Below, one piece after another: positions 7,962 through 17,634 of a stretch of DNA of 64,000 nt. A program made the position numbers and the translations under genes. Below the pieces are notes generated by a model. The model saw nothing but the letters and a program-made list of their open reading frames with translations, did no database searches and was not told where the DNA came from. The stretch is from Bermanella sp. WJH001. Lineage in GTDB: Bacteria; Pseudomonadota; Gammaproteobacteria; Pseudomonadales; Oceanobacteraceae. Location of the stretch: assembly GCF_030070105.1 (NCBI RefSeq), contig NZ_JASJOO010000002.1:1302001-1366000 (forward strand), read 5' to 3'. How positions within the stretch are numbered: the first letter of the stretch is position 1; each line of letters begins with the position of its first letter.

Positions 7962-8812
7962 TGTCGCTCCTTTCTTTTTCTTTTTGTTTGGGACTTTTTA
8001 TCAAAACTTTTGGCGATAAAAGCCAAGGTCTCAATGGATGTTGTATATGCTTTATCTAACGCTTTTAAAAACCATCCAATATCAGTATCTAAGTCGGTTG
8101 AAACTAAAAACTCATCATTCATAACCGCGTTAAATACACTATTGGCTACACTATCAGCCGTCACATCGGAATAACTCATGACGGTTTCGAGTGATTGTTT
8201 GATGGATCCATTTGGAATCATGCCATTGGAAAAAATTCCAGTTGGAAAAATATTAGGGGCCGCCACCGTCACGCCTACTTTATATAACCTTAATTCATGG
8301 CGCAGACTTTGGGATAAATTAACAATAGCAGCCTTAGTGGCAGCGTAATGAATAGAACCGGGAGTAGGTAAAATACCTGATAAAGAAGCGATATTAACAA
8401 TGCGACCTGTTTTTTGTTTTTGAAACAACGGCACAAATTTATGGCAACACCTAAAGGTTCCCACAAGATTCACATCAATTACTTTAAGCCAGGTTGCCTC
8501 ATCCACTTCGTTGATGGTGCCACCTGAATAAATCCCTGCGTTATTAATTAATACATCCAGTCCTTGCCAGCTAGCCATCACAGCGTCATACATGGTTTGA
8601 ATATCGTCAGGCTGGCTAATATCGCACTTCACCCAATGTGCCTCCACGCCTTGGGCTGTTAATTCAAGAGTCGTTTTTTTAGCTTGTTGAACATCAATAT
8701 CGGCGATGTATATGCGCCAACCTTGTTGCGCAAATTTAAGTGCCATGGCTTTGCCAAATCCGCTGGCACCACCTGTGATTAACACCCTATTTCCTTTGGG
8801 GATCAGTTTCAT
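7958..8812 (-). CDS. SDR-family oxidoreductase
   Basis: A 284-residue classical short-chain dehydrogenase: cofactor loop TGGASGFGKA near the N-terminus, ADID after strand 2 (suggesting NAD preference), NNAGI, the catalytic Ser in NIASLSG and YAATK with the Tyr-x3-Lys pair. A basic C-terminal tail (KSQTKRKRKERQ) is unusual. First gene of a two-gene unit with the coupled MDR oxidoreductase. The upstream 339 bases before the next gene are AT-rich and carry its promoter. Substrate unknown. Confidence 0.85.
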   Translation of the reverse strand: MKLIPKGNRVLITGGASGFGKAMALKFAQQGWRIYIADIDVQQAKKTTLELTAQGVEAHWVKCDISQPDDIQTMYDAVMASWQGLDVLINNAGIYSGGTINEVDEATWLKVIDVNLVGTFRCCHKFVPLFQKQKTGRIVNIASLSGILPTPGSIHYAATKAAIVNLSQSLRHELRLYKVGVTVAAPNIFPTGIFSNGMIPNGSIKQSLETVMSYSDVTADSVANSVFNAVMNDEFLVSTDLDTDIGWFLKALDKAYTTSIETLAFIAKSFDKKSQTKRKRKERQ

Positions 8813-9151
8813 ATCACTATCTCAAAGTTAGTTTAAAACCTGCGCCCGATTGTGTTATTGATTGAATAGAATTCAAGGGAATATTGGAAAGGCAGATAAA
8901 AACTAAGTCTTTTATATTAGACAAGAGGAATAATATTCTCTGACATTTTAACTCGTAGACTAAAAATTACTGTCAACAGAAAAAACACATAAAAAATCAT
9001 TGAATGTGAACCAATATTGATTATTACAAAAATAAATAATGGCTTAGATTTTTCAGTAAAAGTTTCAGGTGAAATGCTGGCTCTATTACATTATATCTCA
9101 TACTATGGCCCCTTATTTTACTCATCAAAACAATAAACCAAGGAAGGTTTT
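8813..9151. other. AT-rich intergenic region between divergent genes
   Basis: 339 bases without a convincing ORF or RNA gene. It must hold promoters for the SDR gene (minus) and the exported-protein pair (plus). CCAAGGAAGG at about 9138-9147 is the ribosome-binding site of the plus-strand gene. I see no clear operator or hairpin. Confidence 0.5.
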
Positions 9152-10444
9152 ATGCTCCGCATATGCATTCTCATTTTTTTAGTATCCATGCATTTTAAAT
9201 CTAATGCCGAATCTAGCGAATACATTCGTGATTATACTTATCACGCAAGTGAAACTGATTCAAAAATATTCGCCAGACAATCCGCAATCCAACAACTACA
9301 AGCCATGGTCATCCAAGAATATGGTGTTAGCATTAATGCAAGTATTGATAATAAGGAATTACTAATAAACGGTGAATATCAAAAAACATTTGAAGCAAAT
9401 TATACTAGTAATTCATCAGCATTAACAAAAACGGAGATTATTGATGAATCGTGGAATGGTGAAGAGTTCTATATAAAAGCAAAAATTATAATCGACAAAG
9501 ATGCCATAAAAAAAGAGCAACAGCTATCAGATATTTGCAATGTGAAAAGTGAATATATAAATTCATTAATAATTGATATCGATAACAAAAAAACTCAAGA
9601 AAAAATTGTAGAAATTGCAATGAATCATGACTTTGAAGGGCATTGTAACAAATGGCAATTTATAATTGCCGACAAATTTAGAGAAAAAGAAATAGAAAAT
9701 GAAAAATATCAATTATTTCTTTTTAATAGCTTAAAGACAACTACTGATTATATAAAAGGTAGATTATTAATTTCTGCAATTAAATACAGAGCAAGTATAA
9801 AGCCATTATCAAAAGATGAATTCAATCATGTTATTGAATCGGTACAAAACCTAACTCATGAAGATATAAAATGGGTTATAAATACACTGATAGACATCAC
9901 AATTAAACCCCTCGCCCATGATACACCTGATCACATTAAGTCTCGAAATGAAAAAAAACAGTGGGTCAGCGCTCTAGATTGGCAGCTGTCATGGCTATAT
10001 TCACTTGCCCAAGATAATAAATTAGGAAAACCAGATAGCATGATGGTCTCCGATGTATTGGCCACAGCCCTAGAATTACTTGTAAATCGGGACGAAGCAA
10101 CGTTCACAAGTTTTTATTATAACTACCATAATCATCTAGACGATAATGACAACATTAGACTATCAAAAAAAATAACTCGATATATTAAGCGCGATATAAA
10201 TTCAAATTCACTAGAAATATTAGATATATACATAAAAGATATTCCTATAAATAAAAAATCCAACACTGAAATATTAAAATTACTAGCAAACATAGAATCA
10301 AAAGCAAAGACCGAACCACACCTCCATATAACACTAGATAAAATTATAAATTCTAACTCTATAAAAATTGGAAATATGCTGCATGATTCGAAAATACCAA
10401 ATAACCAAAAATCACACTGGCGATCAAAGTACGACTTAAACTAA
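9152..10444 (+). CDS. exported protein of unknown function, tandem paralogue 1
   Basis: A 430-residue protein with a signal peptide (ILIFLVSMHFKSNA) and a conserved N-terminal domain (about 22-125) with YIRDYTYHASETDSKI, ARQSAIQQLQAMVIQEYGV and SWNGEEFYIKAKIIIDKD. This pattern (an ARxxAxxQL helix, then a beta strand ending in a modified-residue-length IKAK) resembles the N-terminal domains of FlgT and LPP20-like envelope proteins; that is a resemblance only. A second part holds two Cys also present in the next gene (C129 and the Cys in EGHCNKWQ), possibly a disulfide. The C-terminal 200 residues look helical. The gene is visibly richer in AT (many ATA, AAA and AAT codons) than the core genes, suggesting horizontal acquisition. 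It is followed after 18 bases by its paralogue. Confidence 0.8.
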   Translation: MLRICILIFLVSMHFKSNAESSEYIRDYTYHASETDSKIFARQSAIQQLQAMVIQEYGVSINASIDNKELLINGEYQKTFEANYTSNSSALTKTEIIDESWNGEEFYIKAKIIIDKDAIKKEQQLSDICNVKSEYINSLIIDIDNKKTQEKIVEIAMNHDFEGHCNKWQFIIADKFREKEIENEKYQLFLFNSLKTTTDYIKGRLLISAIKYRASIKPLSKDEFNHVIESVQNLTHEDIKWVINTLIDITIKPLAHDTPDHIKSRNEKKQWVSALDWQLSWLYSLAQDNKLGKPDSMMVSDVLATALELLVNRDEATFTSFYYNYHNHLDDNDNIRLSKKITRYIKRDINSNSLEILDIYIKDIPINKKSNTEILKLLANIESKAKTEPHLHITLDKIINSNSIKIGNMLHDSKIPNNQKSHWRSKYDLN

Positions 10445-10462
10445 TTAACAGAAGAACAAGAA

Positions 10463-12298
10463 ATGAAATTAATATTTATTATACTTACCATATTACTAAG
10501 CTCTAATGCATTAAGTGAAACAATAGAATTCACTAGAGAATACACTTATAGCGCTAGTGAAAACGATTCTAAGGTGTCTGCAAGAAACGCAGCAATGCAG
10601 CAGCTTCAATCTCTTGTAATACAAGAGGTTGGCGTTCAAGTTAGATCTACATTCACAAATACTGAGACACTTAGCGGAGAACAATTCAGTAGAGATATAC
10701 AAGCTAACTATGCCACTTTTTCACAAGCTCTAACAAAAACGACCATAATAAAAGAAAGATGGAATGGGCAAGAATTTTTTCTTAAAGCTAACATCATTGT
10801 AGATACCGAAAGTTTATTAAAACAATTACAAACCATCTACGTAGTAAGCTCTAAACCCAATTCAGAACCTATAGATAGTTGTAAATCTACATACAATCAA
10901 GTATCTAGATTATTGGAAGAAATTCGAACCGAAAAAGTAATATCTGATTTACTTAAGATCTCAAAATCTCACAGCTTCGAACGAGAATGTAATGGCTGGC
11001 AATACACAATTATATATAACTTTAAATCGGCCTTAACGGATAATGATGCATATAGATCCCACCTTTTTGAAAGTATTTATAATCAAGAATCAGACCTAAT
11101 ATCCAGCGAGCTTCTTATAGATGTTTTAAGATATGCATTAAAAATCAAACCGCTTAGTGATTACGAATGGCGCATCACACAAGAAGCAATCTACAGAGGT
11201 AAAAAAGAGACTCTCAGCAACGTGATAGAATTACTTTATAAGCACACAAAAAACAGCCTATCCGCAACTAAAAACATTCCAGATATTTACGATCGTTTCC
11301 AAACACAGGATCAACTTAAAGCTCAGATTTCTGATATTGAGATGGCTGTCTACAACTCTGAAATACCTTATAACGACCCTATTAGCACATTGGATTTACA
11401 CTATATATTCACTTGGCGAGGCATGCTGCAACAGCCTGACATCGCTAAATATTATTTTTTAGAGAACATCTCTAAATTTAATACAAAAGATCAAAATAGA
11501 CTAGCCAAGCACGTGGTTAAAAGACACCGTGAATTTAATGACTATGATAGTGATACTATTCTAATGAACTATATTCATGCAGTTGAAATAAACAAAACCA
11601 ACTCCAAGATACTTTTCCCTCTTTTACAAGACATGGAAAACGGAAAGCTAATGAGAAGTGAAACGTATCAAGGATTTAATGGGTTTACAAAAGCCAATAA
11701 AAGTAAAATCTCTCAAATATTAAACTTTGCTAGAATAAGTGAACACCAAAAGAATATTTGGACTATAAAATATGAACTTAACTCCAATGTAGCCTGCACA
11801 CTTTCTGAATGCGTTAAGAATTTATTCTCAAAAAACAGATCGGAAGCCGAGAAACACTCAGAGTACTTGATAGCATATGGTGAACGTGCCAAACCAGTAG
11901 AAAATGAAGTTATAAAAAAATTACAACGAATCAAAGCATTAAACAAAGTCAGTAATGACACTCGTTTAATACCTAAATTATTCCAAATACTGGACAATAT
12001 ACATACAACCGATGAGTCAGCATTTGAAACCATGATATGGGCAATAGGTGATGTTAGCAGCCAAATAAATCAGGCAGCATCTAATAGCTTAATACAAGCT
12101 GGTTATAAGGCATTTCCAACTATTAGAAAGCTATATTCATCACAAAAACCCACCCCCCAAAGCCGCCTAATTGAGGTCATTGGTACATACAAAACAATAC
12201 AGGCTTCAGCATTGGAGTTTTTAACTTCAATTACTCCTGCAGACAATAATATTAAATTTTCGATTGAGGATTCAATTGCTGCTTTAAAAGAAAACTAG
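10463..12298 (+). CDS. exported protein of unknown function with HEAT-like C-terminus, tandem paralogue 2
   Basis: A 611-residue protein paralogous to the preceding gene over its first 250 residues: signal peptide (FIILTILLSSNALS), FTREYTYSASENDSK, ARNAAMQQLQSLVIQEVGV, RWNGQEFFLKANIIVDTES, the conserved FERECNGWQ cysteine block and LKIKPLSDYEW. The C-terminal third (about 440-611) adds regular helix pairs such as FETMIWAIGDVSSQINQA and KAFPTIRKLYSSQ, which look like HEAT/ARM-type repeats and suggest a protein-binding scaffold. Codon use is AT-rich like its partner. The pair probably forms one operon ending at the terminator at 12312. The function is unknown; an envelope role is inferred from the signal peptides. 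Confidence 0.8.
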   Translation: MKLIFIILTILLSSNALSETIEFTREYTYSASENDSKVSARNAAMQQLQSLVIQEVGVQVRSTFTNTETLSGEQFSRDIQANYATFSQALTKTTIIKERWNGQEFFLKANIIVDTESLLKQLQTIYVVSSKPNSEPIDSCKSTYNQVSRLLEEIRTEKVISDLLKISKSHSFERECNGWQYTIIYNFKSALTDNDAYRSHLFESIYNQESDLISSELLIDVLRYALKIKPLSDYEWRITQEAIYRGKKETLSNVIELLYKHTKNSLSATKNIPDIYDRFQTQDQLKAQISDIEMAVYNSEIPYNDPISTLDLHYIFTWRGMLQQPDIAKYYFLENISKFNTKDQNRLAKHVVKRHREFNDYDSDTILMNYIHAVEINKTNSKILFPLLQDMENGKLMRSETYQGFNGFTKANKSKISQILNFARISEHQKNIWTIKYELNSNVACTLSECVKNLFSKNRSEAEKHSEYLIAYGERAKPVENEVIKKLQRIKALNKVSNDTRLIPKLFQILDNIHTTDESAFETMIWAIGDVSSQINQAASNSLIQAGYKAFPTIRKLYSSQKPTPQSRLIEVIGTYKTIQASALEFLTSITPADNNIKFSIEDSIAALKEN

Positions 12299-12311
12299 AC
12301 TAAAAATATTA

Positions 12312-12348
12312 AAAAGCCCGTATTCATTCATCATGAATACGGGCTTTT
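12312..12348. terminator. bidirectional intrinsic terminator
   Basis: AAAAGCCCGTATTCAT (12312-12327) pairs perfectly with 12333-12348 around a 5-base loop, with A/T runs on both sides. It separates the convergent exported-protein pair and pntB and can serve both strands. Confidence 0.9.
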
Positions 12349-12372
12349 AATTATGCGTTTGTTAATTTTTTA

Positions 12373-13782
12373 TTAAAGATCTTTTAACGCACCAATTGTA
12401 TCTTGCAATACTTTCTTAGCATCACCAGGCACCATTAACGCGTTATCACGGATGAACAACTCGTTTGGAATACCCGCAAAACCAGGAGATAGACCACGTT
12501 TAACAACCACAACGGTTTTTGCATTGTGAACGTTAAGAATTGGCATACCAAAGATTGGCGAGTTTGGATCTTCCGCCGCGCCTGGGTTAACAACGTCGTT
12601 TGCACCTAATACGATGGCAACGTCAGTTTGGGAGAACTCAGGGTTAATGGTATCCATTTCAACTAACTGATCATAAGGCACTTCAGCTTCGGCTAGCAGT
12701 ACGTTCATGTGGCCAGGCATACGACCCGCTACTGGGTGAATAGCGTACTTAACTTCTGCACCATTGGCTTCTAATAAGCTAGCCAGTTCACGTGTTGCAT
12801 GTTGCGCTTGTGCGACTGCCAAACCGTAACCCGGAACAAAAACCACTTTTTGTGCGCTGTCTAATAACATAGCGAGTTCGTCAGCATTGGAGAACTTAAC
12901 TTTACCTTCATAGAACGCATCGTTTTCAGATTTACTAACGCCGCTCTGTGCAGACATAGAACCACCGAACAATACGTTGGTTAACGAACGGTTCATGGCT
13001 TTACACATGATGCTGGTTAGGATGATACCGGATGCACCCACTAAAGAACCTACGATGATCAAACCATTGTTGCCAAGTACGAAACCTGCAGCAGCACCCG
13101 CTAAACCTGAGTAAGAGTTTAGAAGAGATACCACTACTGGCATGTCAGCGCCGCCAATTGGCATTACCAAGCACACACCTAGAATCAAACAAACTACGAT
13201 CAAGCCAACAATTAATAAATCAGAGTCTAATTGGCTAAAGGTCGTGAAATAAACTGCACCAGCAATTAAGGTTGCGAAGCATAATTTAACAATCCACTTA
13301 TAAAGTTTAACTTTATCAGAATCACCAATTTTGCCTTTTAGCTTACCAACCGCAACGAAAGAACCCGTTAGCGTCACTGCACCGATCAAGATAGAAAGAA
13401 TCACCGCAACAGACCAGTCATAAGTCACTGCAAAGTGACCAGCATTGGCTAGTTGTTGGCTTTCTAAGTAGTTAGCCGCTGCAACCAATAAAGAAGCACC
13501 ACCACCGATACCGTTTAGGGTCGCTACCATTTCTGGCATGTCCGTCATGGCTACTTTTTTCGCAATGAATGCACCAATAGCACCACCGATTAACACACCT
13601 AAAATAATGTATTCATAAGTGATGACGTTGCTATCAAGTAATGCTGCAATCACAGCAATTAACATGGCAGATGCTGACATTTTATTGCCTTGCACTGCTG
13701 TTTTTGGAGAAGTTAAGCCCTTAACGCCAAGGATAAATAATACCGCGGCAACTAGGTAACCTATGTTAATTAATACGTCCAT
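12373..13782 (-). CDS. pntB: NAD(P) transhydrogenase subunit beta
   Basis: A 469-residue membrane protein with about nine transmembrane helices in the first 270 residues and a C-terminal NADP(H)-binding domain III (about 290-469) containing VPGYGLAVAQAQH, HPVAGRMPGHMNVLLAEAEV and GANDVVNPGAA. The enzyme uses proton-motive force to reduce NADP+ with NADH. Length and motifs are normal. It ends a three-gene minus-strand operon with the split alpha subunit and lies 12 bases after its second half. Confidence 0.97.
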   Translation of the reverse strand: MDVLINIGYLVAAVLFILGVKGLTSPKTAVQGNKMSASAMLIAVIAALLDSNVITYEYIILGVLIGGAIGAFIAKKVAMTDMPEMVATLNGIGGGASLLVAAANYLESQQLANAGHFAVTYDWSVAVILSILIGAVTLTGSFVAVGKLKGKIGDSDKVKLYKWIVKLCFATLIAGAVYFTTFSQLDSDLLIVGLIVVCLILGVCLVMPIGGADMPVVVSLLNSYSGLAGAAAGFVLGNNGLIIVGSLVGASGIILTSIMCKAMNRSLTNVLFGGSMSAQSGVSKSENDAFYEGKVKFSNADELAMLLDSAQKVVFVPGYGLAVAQAQHATRELASLLEANGAEVKYAIHPVAGRMPGHMNVLLAEAEVPYDQLVEMDTINPEFSQTDVAIVLGANDVVNPGAAEDPNSPIFGMPILNVHNAKTVVVVKRGLSPGFAGIPNELFIRDNALMVPGDAKKVLQDTIGALKDL

Positions 13783-13794
13783 TAGTCTGCTACC

Positions 13795-14079
13795 TTATTT
13801 CTTTTTAAACATGTTCAGCATGCGGTCAGTTACCATGTAACCGGCCACAATGTTGATGGTGGCAAGTGCAATCGCAACCACACCCAATACTGTTGACAGT
13901 ACGGTTGTGTGATCTGATCCACCAGAGCTAATGATTGCACCCACAACCACGATGCCAGAAATAGCGTTAGTTCCGCTCATTAATGGTGTGTGTAAAGTAG
14001 GTGGTACTTTGTTAATCACTTCTACACCAACGAAGATCGCCAGCACAAAAATGGTTAGGGACATGATAAACATTTCCAT
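13795..14079 (-). CDS. NAD(P) transhydrogenase subunit alpha, membrane part (PntA2)
   Basis: A 94-residue protein with three predicted transmembrane helices (SLTIFVLAIFVGVEVI, NAISGIVVVGAIISSG, VLGVVAIALATINIVAGYMVTDRML). It corresponds to the C-terminal membrane segment of E. coli PntA, which is a separate polypeptide in many bacteria (three-subunit form). It lies 5 bases after the soluble alpha-1 gene and 12 before pntB. ATGs at codons 1 and 3 are both possible starts. Confidence 0.93.
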   Translation of the reverse strand: MEMFIMSLTIFVLAIFVGVEVINKVPPTLHTPLMSGTNAISGIVVVGAIISSGGSDHTTVLSTVLGVVAIALATINIVAGYMVTDRMLNMFKKK

Positions 14080-14084
14080 AATTC

Positions 14085-15221
14085 TTATTCCTTCTCTGCC
14101 TGAGCTTTTAAGCCTTCGTGTTTAATTTCGCCCGCTTCAGTGATTAACGTAGCGGCTACGATGTCATCTTCCATATCAATTTTAAGCTGACCTTCGCCTG
14201 CCATGTTCAATAAGAAAGTGGTGATGTTTTTTGTTAATAGCTGAGAAGCGTGTACTGGTACACGACCAGGATGATCGGTATAACCAATAATAGTCACACC
14301 ATCAATGTAAGCTTTATGGCCAGCAACGGTACCTTCAACGTTACCGCCGCGCTCGGCTGCAAGGTCAACAATAACAGAGCCTTTTTTCATGTAGTGCAAC
14401 ATGTCTTTAGTAATCAACCGTGGAGACATTTTGCCAGGAATAGCAGCGGTGGTGATCACTAGATCAGCCTGTGCTACTTTTGCTTGCATTTGTTCACGTT
14501 GTTTTCTGTAGAACTCTTCCGATTTTTCAGTAGCGTAACCACCGGTTGCACCGCCCTCTTCTTGTGGTAAATCAAATTCCACAAATTTAGCGCCTAAAGA
14601 TTCAACCTGTTCACGTACTTCTGCACGAGTATCATAAGCTTCAACCACAGCACCTAAACGACGTGCTGTAGAAATAGCCATAAGACCGGCAACACCCGCA
14701 CCGACGATGAATACTTTAGCTGGGTGGATAGTACCTGCTGCGGTCATTAGCATTGGGAAGTACTGTGGTAATTCCATTGCACCAGACAATACAGAACGGT
14801 AACCACTGATGGCACCCATTGAACTTAGTACGTCCATACTCTGTGCACGAGTAGTACGTGGAATAAATTCAAGTGCAAATGAACGAACATTACGAGCTGC
14901 TAGTTGCTTAACAAGTGGTACGTTAAACCAAGCGTCCAACATGCAAATTAATGTGCTGTCCTGTTTCAGTAATGGCACTTCTTCATCAAGAGGCTGACGT
15001 ACTTTTAATACGATGTCAGCTTGATCATATAAAGACTGTGCACTTGGTGCGATGCTCGCACCACAGGTACGGTAATCTTCATCACTAAAGTGGGCGTTAT
15101 CACCCGCACCTTCTTGAACAACAACTTCGAAACCCGCTGATAATAGTGCATCGATACCAGATGGAATCAATGCAACGCGGTTTTCCCCAGGATAAATTTC
15201 CTTAGGTACCCCTATTAACAT
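14085..15221 (-). CDS. pntA: NAD(P) transhydrogenase subunit alpha, soluble NAD-binding part (PntA1)
   Basis: A 378-residue domain I of transhydrogenase, homologous to alanine dehydrogenase: N-terminal GVPKEIYPGENRVALIPSG, the RQPLDEEV segment, the Rossmann motif VFIVGAGVAGLMAI and the characteristic GYATEKSEEFYRKQ mobile-loop region. It binds NAD(H) and passes hydride to the PntB domain III. The polypeptide stops before the membrane helices, which are encoded by the next gene. It lies downstream of mqo with a 57-base AT-rich gap and no hairpin, so read-through from mqo is possible. Confidence 0.96.
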   Translation of the reverse strand: MLIGVPKEIYPGENRVALIPSGIDALLSAGFEVVVQEGAGDNAHFSDEDYRTCGASIAPSAQSLYDQADIVLKVRQPLDEEVPLLKQDSTLICMLDAWFNVPLVKQLAARNVRSFALEFIPRTTRAQSMDVLSSMGAISGYRSVLSGAMELPQYFPMLMTAAGTIHPAKVFIVGAGVAGLMAISTARRLGAVVEAYDTRAEVREQVESLGAKFVEFDLPQEEGGATGGYATEKSEEFYRKQREQMQAKVAQADLVITTAAIPGKMSPRLITKDMLHYMKKGSVIVDLAAERGGNVEGTVAGHKAYIDGVTIIGYTDHPGRVPVHASQLLTKNITTFLLNMAGEGQLKIDMEDDIVAATLITEAGEIKHEGLKAQAEKE

Positions 15222-15278
15222 AGTTAACGCTCCTAAAATGGATTATTTTTAAAATTATTATTATTTGGTTTTAAATTT

Positions 15279-16763
15279 TTATGCCTTGGTTAAACCAAGA
15301 ACACTTAAAGTATTTTCACGAATGCGGCCTAATAGCTCGCCGTTTTCAATTAACGACTCACCATAAGACGGTACCCACTCTTTTAAACGAGACTGCCAGT
15401 TTTCATCAATACGACCTGCCATGCAGCGCTCAACCACTTCAATCATGGCTTGAGCGGCAACCGATGCACCAGGTGACGCGCCTAATAACGCCGCTAAAGA
15501 GCCATCTTTTGAAGCAACTAGCTCAGTACCAAATTCTAATTTACCGCCACGTGAACCATCTTTTTTGATGATTTGAACACGTTGCCCTGCTTGCGCTAAG
15601 GTCCACATTTTTGAGGTGGCTTTAGGGAAGTATTCACGCAGTGCGTTCATGCGATCTTCATGTGATTGCATCACTTCACCAATCAAATACTTGGTTAGGT
15701 CCATGTTGTTCACACCTACATTCATCATCGGCAATAAATTGTTACCACGAACCGATTTGAACAAATCCAACTTAGAGCCAGATTTTAAGAACTTAGTGGT
15801 GAAACCCGCATACGGACCAAACAACAACGCAGGTTTACCGTTAATAATACGAGTATCTAGGTGAGGCACAGACATTGGCGGCGCACCAATAGCGGCTTTA
15901 CCGTAAACTTTTGCGTGGTGGTTCTTAATGGTTTCTTCGTCTTGGCAAACTAACCACTGACCCGATACAGGGAAGCCACCGTAACCTTTGCTTTCAGGAA
16001 TGCCTGATTTTTGTAATAACGGTAACGCACCACCGCCAGCACCTAAAAAGACAAACTTCGCTTTAAAAGATTTGTTCTCGCCAGTTGCACGATCTTTTAA
16101 ACGCACACTCCAGCGACCATCACTGCTTTGTTTTAAATCGGATACTTCATGGCTTAGCAATAAATCAAATTGCTCACGTTTTTCTAAAGAAGAAACCAAG
16201 TTGCGCGTCAGTGAACCAAAATCCACATCGCTACCAAATGAAATACGAGTAGCGGCTACTTTTTCATTGGTGCTGCGCTCTTTCATAACAAGCGGCATCC
16301 ACTCACGTAATACTTCGTGATCTTCGCTGTATTCCATTCCTTTGAATAAATGGTGCGCAGACAGTTTTTCCCAACGCTTGCGTAAAAATTCAACGTTTTT
16401 CTCACCCCAAACAAAACTAATGTGAGGCGTGGTGTTAATAAAGTTGGTAGGGGCAGGTAAATCACCACTAGCAATTAGGTTGCTCCACAACTGTAGGGAA
16501 ACTTCAAAATTAGCATTGATCGCAAGTGCGCGGTCAATCTCTACATCGCCCTGGTCATTTTGCGGGGTGTAGTTCAGCTCGCAGTAACCAGCGTGACCGG
16601 TACCGGCATTGTTCCAACCATCCGTACTTTCATGAGCAACATGATCCAAACGTTCAACCATGGTCAAGCTAAGTGACGGGTCTAACTTATTTAATAAAGT
16701 GCCAAGAGTTGCACTCATGACGCCACCACCAACTAGCAGTACGTCAATTTCTTTAGTAGCCAT
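15279..16763 (-). CDS. mqo: malate:quinone oxidoreductase
   Basis: A 494-residue FAD-dependent peripheral membrane dehydrogenase. The N-terminus holds the dinucleotide fold DVLLVGGGVMSATLGTLL and the family signature ERLDHVAHESTDGWNNAGTG. GHAGYCELNYTPQ and the C-terminal LLGASPGASVAAQAMIEV are also diagnostic. It oxidises malate to oxaloacetate and reduces quinone, replacing or complementing the NAD-dependent malate dehydrogenase of the TCA cycle. The length is normal. Its own upstream region contains a perfect 16-bp palindrome at 16801-16816. Confidence 0.97.
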   Translation of the reverse strand: MATKEIDVLLVGGGVMSATLGTLLNKLDPSLSLTMVERLDHVAHESTDGWNNAGTGHAGYCELNYTPQNDQGDVEIDRALAINANFEVSLQLWSNLIASGDLPAPTNFINTTPHISFVWGEKNVEFLRKRWEKLSAHHLFKGMEYSEDHEVLREWMPLVMKERSTNEKVAATRISFGSDVDFGSLTRNLVSSLEKREQFDLLLSHEVSDLKQSSDGRWSVRLKDRATGENKSFKAKFVFLGAGGGALPLLQKSGIPESKGYGGFPVSGQWLVCQDEETIKNHHAKVYGKAAIGAPPMSVPHLDTRIINGKPALLFGPYAGFTTKFLKSGSKLDLFKSVRGNNLLPMMNVGVNNMDLTKYLIGEVMQSHEDRMNALREYFPKATSKMWTLAQAGQRVQIIKKDGSRGGKLEFGTELVASKDGSLAALLGASPGASVAAQAMIEVVERCMAGRIDENWQSRLKEWVPSYGESLIENGELLGRIRENTLSVLGLTKA

Positions 16764-17163
16764 ATAGATTTCGCCTGTAGGTAAAAATCTGAATCCAAAC
16801 AGCGCTGATCAGCGCTTGTCGATAGCAGCTTGTGGCTGTTTAAGTCCATCGACTGAATTAAAAAGGGCGATTTATACATTTGTTCTAGTTAGATCACAAT
16901 ATTGACAAATGAATGATGGCTGGCCCCCATCTTGCTAAAACAGCTAAAGCATTGATTTTAAAGGGGTTAAGGGGTTATATCACTATTTCTTATAGTTACT
17001 ATAAGGCAGGACATAAGCGGCCAAATTGAATATTTTTTTCGATTAAAACCGCAAGAAAAAGTACAAAAAACAACCACACATAATCCTAAGTGTTTAACTT
17101 TACCCATAAAAAAAGCCAGCTGATGCTGGCTTAGTTTGGGCTTACAACTCATATCAACACATA
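16764..17163. other. intergenic region upstream of mqo with a 16-bp palindrome
   Basis: 400 bases with no credible gene. AGCGCTGATCAGCGCT at 16801-16816 is a perfect palindrome 38 bases before the mqo start (in the mqo leader), a candidate operator or hairpin. The rest is the mqo promoter region plus the terminator of the PepSY operon at 17107-17132. Confidence 0.55.
17107..17132 (-). terminator. intrinsic terminator of the PepSY operon
   Basis: On the minus strand AAGCCAGC-ATCA-GCTGGCTT followed by a run of T (17107-17112 are A on the plus strand). It lies 31 bases past the stop of the His-rich gene. Confidence 0.85.
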
Positions 17164-17634
17164 TTACAACATAGCAGCAGGTACCTCCCAGCTCACCGTG
17201 TGCGTTTCGCCGTCCCACTGCTCAATAGTCAACCAAATACTGTCTTGCACCCTAATATGTTCGCTTGCTAAGCCATGAACATGTTGACCATGGCGACTAC
17301 CATGCAAAAAACCCTCTTCGCCTTTACTCATATTAATTGATTCAAGCGTAATGGGCTGCTCACCAATATTTAAAACCGCCTGACGAATGTTAGCGATGTT
17401 ACCGGCTTTAAATGTCAGCAAAAAATCTTTCACATAAACACCGTCATGTTGATATGGCGACTCTAAATCAAATGGCATGGGAGCCACCACAAAGTCCCCT
17501 ATTGTTTGTTCTGGTAACGCATCAGGGAATACCGGATTCATTGATTGATATAAAAACACAACCGGCAAAATCAAAATCAAACCGCTTAGTAAATATTTAT
17601 AACGATGCCATGGTGTTGCATAAACTTTAGCCAT
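17164..17634 (-). CDS. membrane-anchored His-rich protein in iron-uptake operon
   Basis: A 156-residue protein with one N-terminal transmembrane helix (LLSGLILILPVVFLY) and a periplasmic domain of about 120 residues. The family is not one I recognise. The notable feature is HGSRHGQHVHG around residue 110, four closely spaced histidines that could bind a metal or heme. Its start overlaps the stop of the PepSY gene (TAATG), so the two are co-translated and presumably work together. The divergent TonB receptor suggests a role in reducing or handling iron delivered by a siderophore; this is inference from context. Confidence 0.72.
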   Translation of the reverse strand: MAKVYATPWHRYKYLLSGLILILPVVFLYQSMNPVFPDALPEQTIGDFVVAPMPFDLESPYQHDGVYVKDFLLTFKAGNIANIRQAVLNIGEQPITLESINMSKGEEGFLHGSRHGQHVHGLASEHIRVQDSIWLTIEQWDGETHTVSWEVPAAML

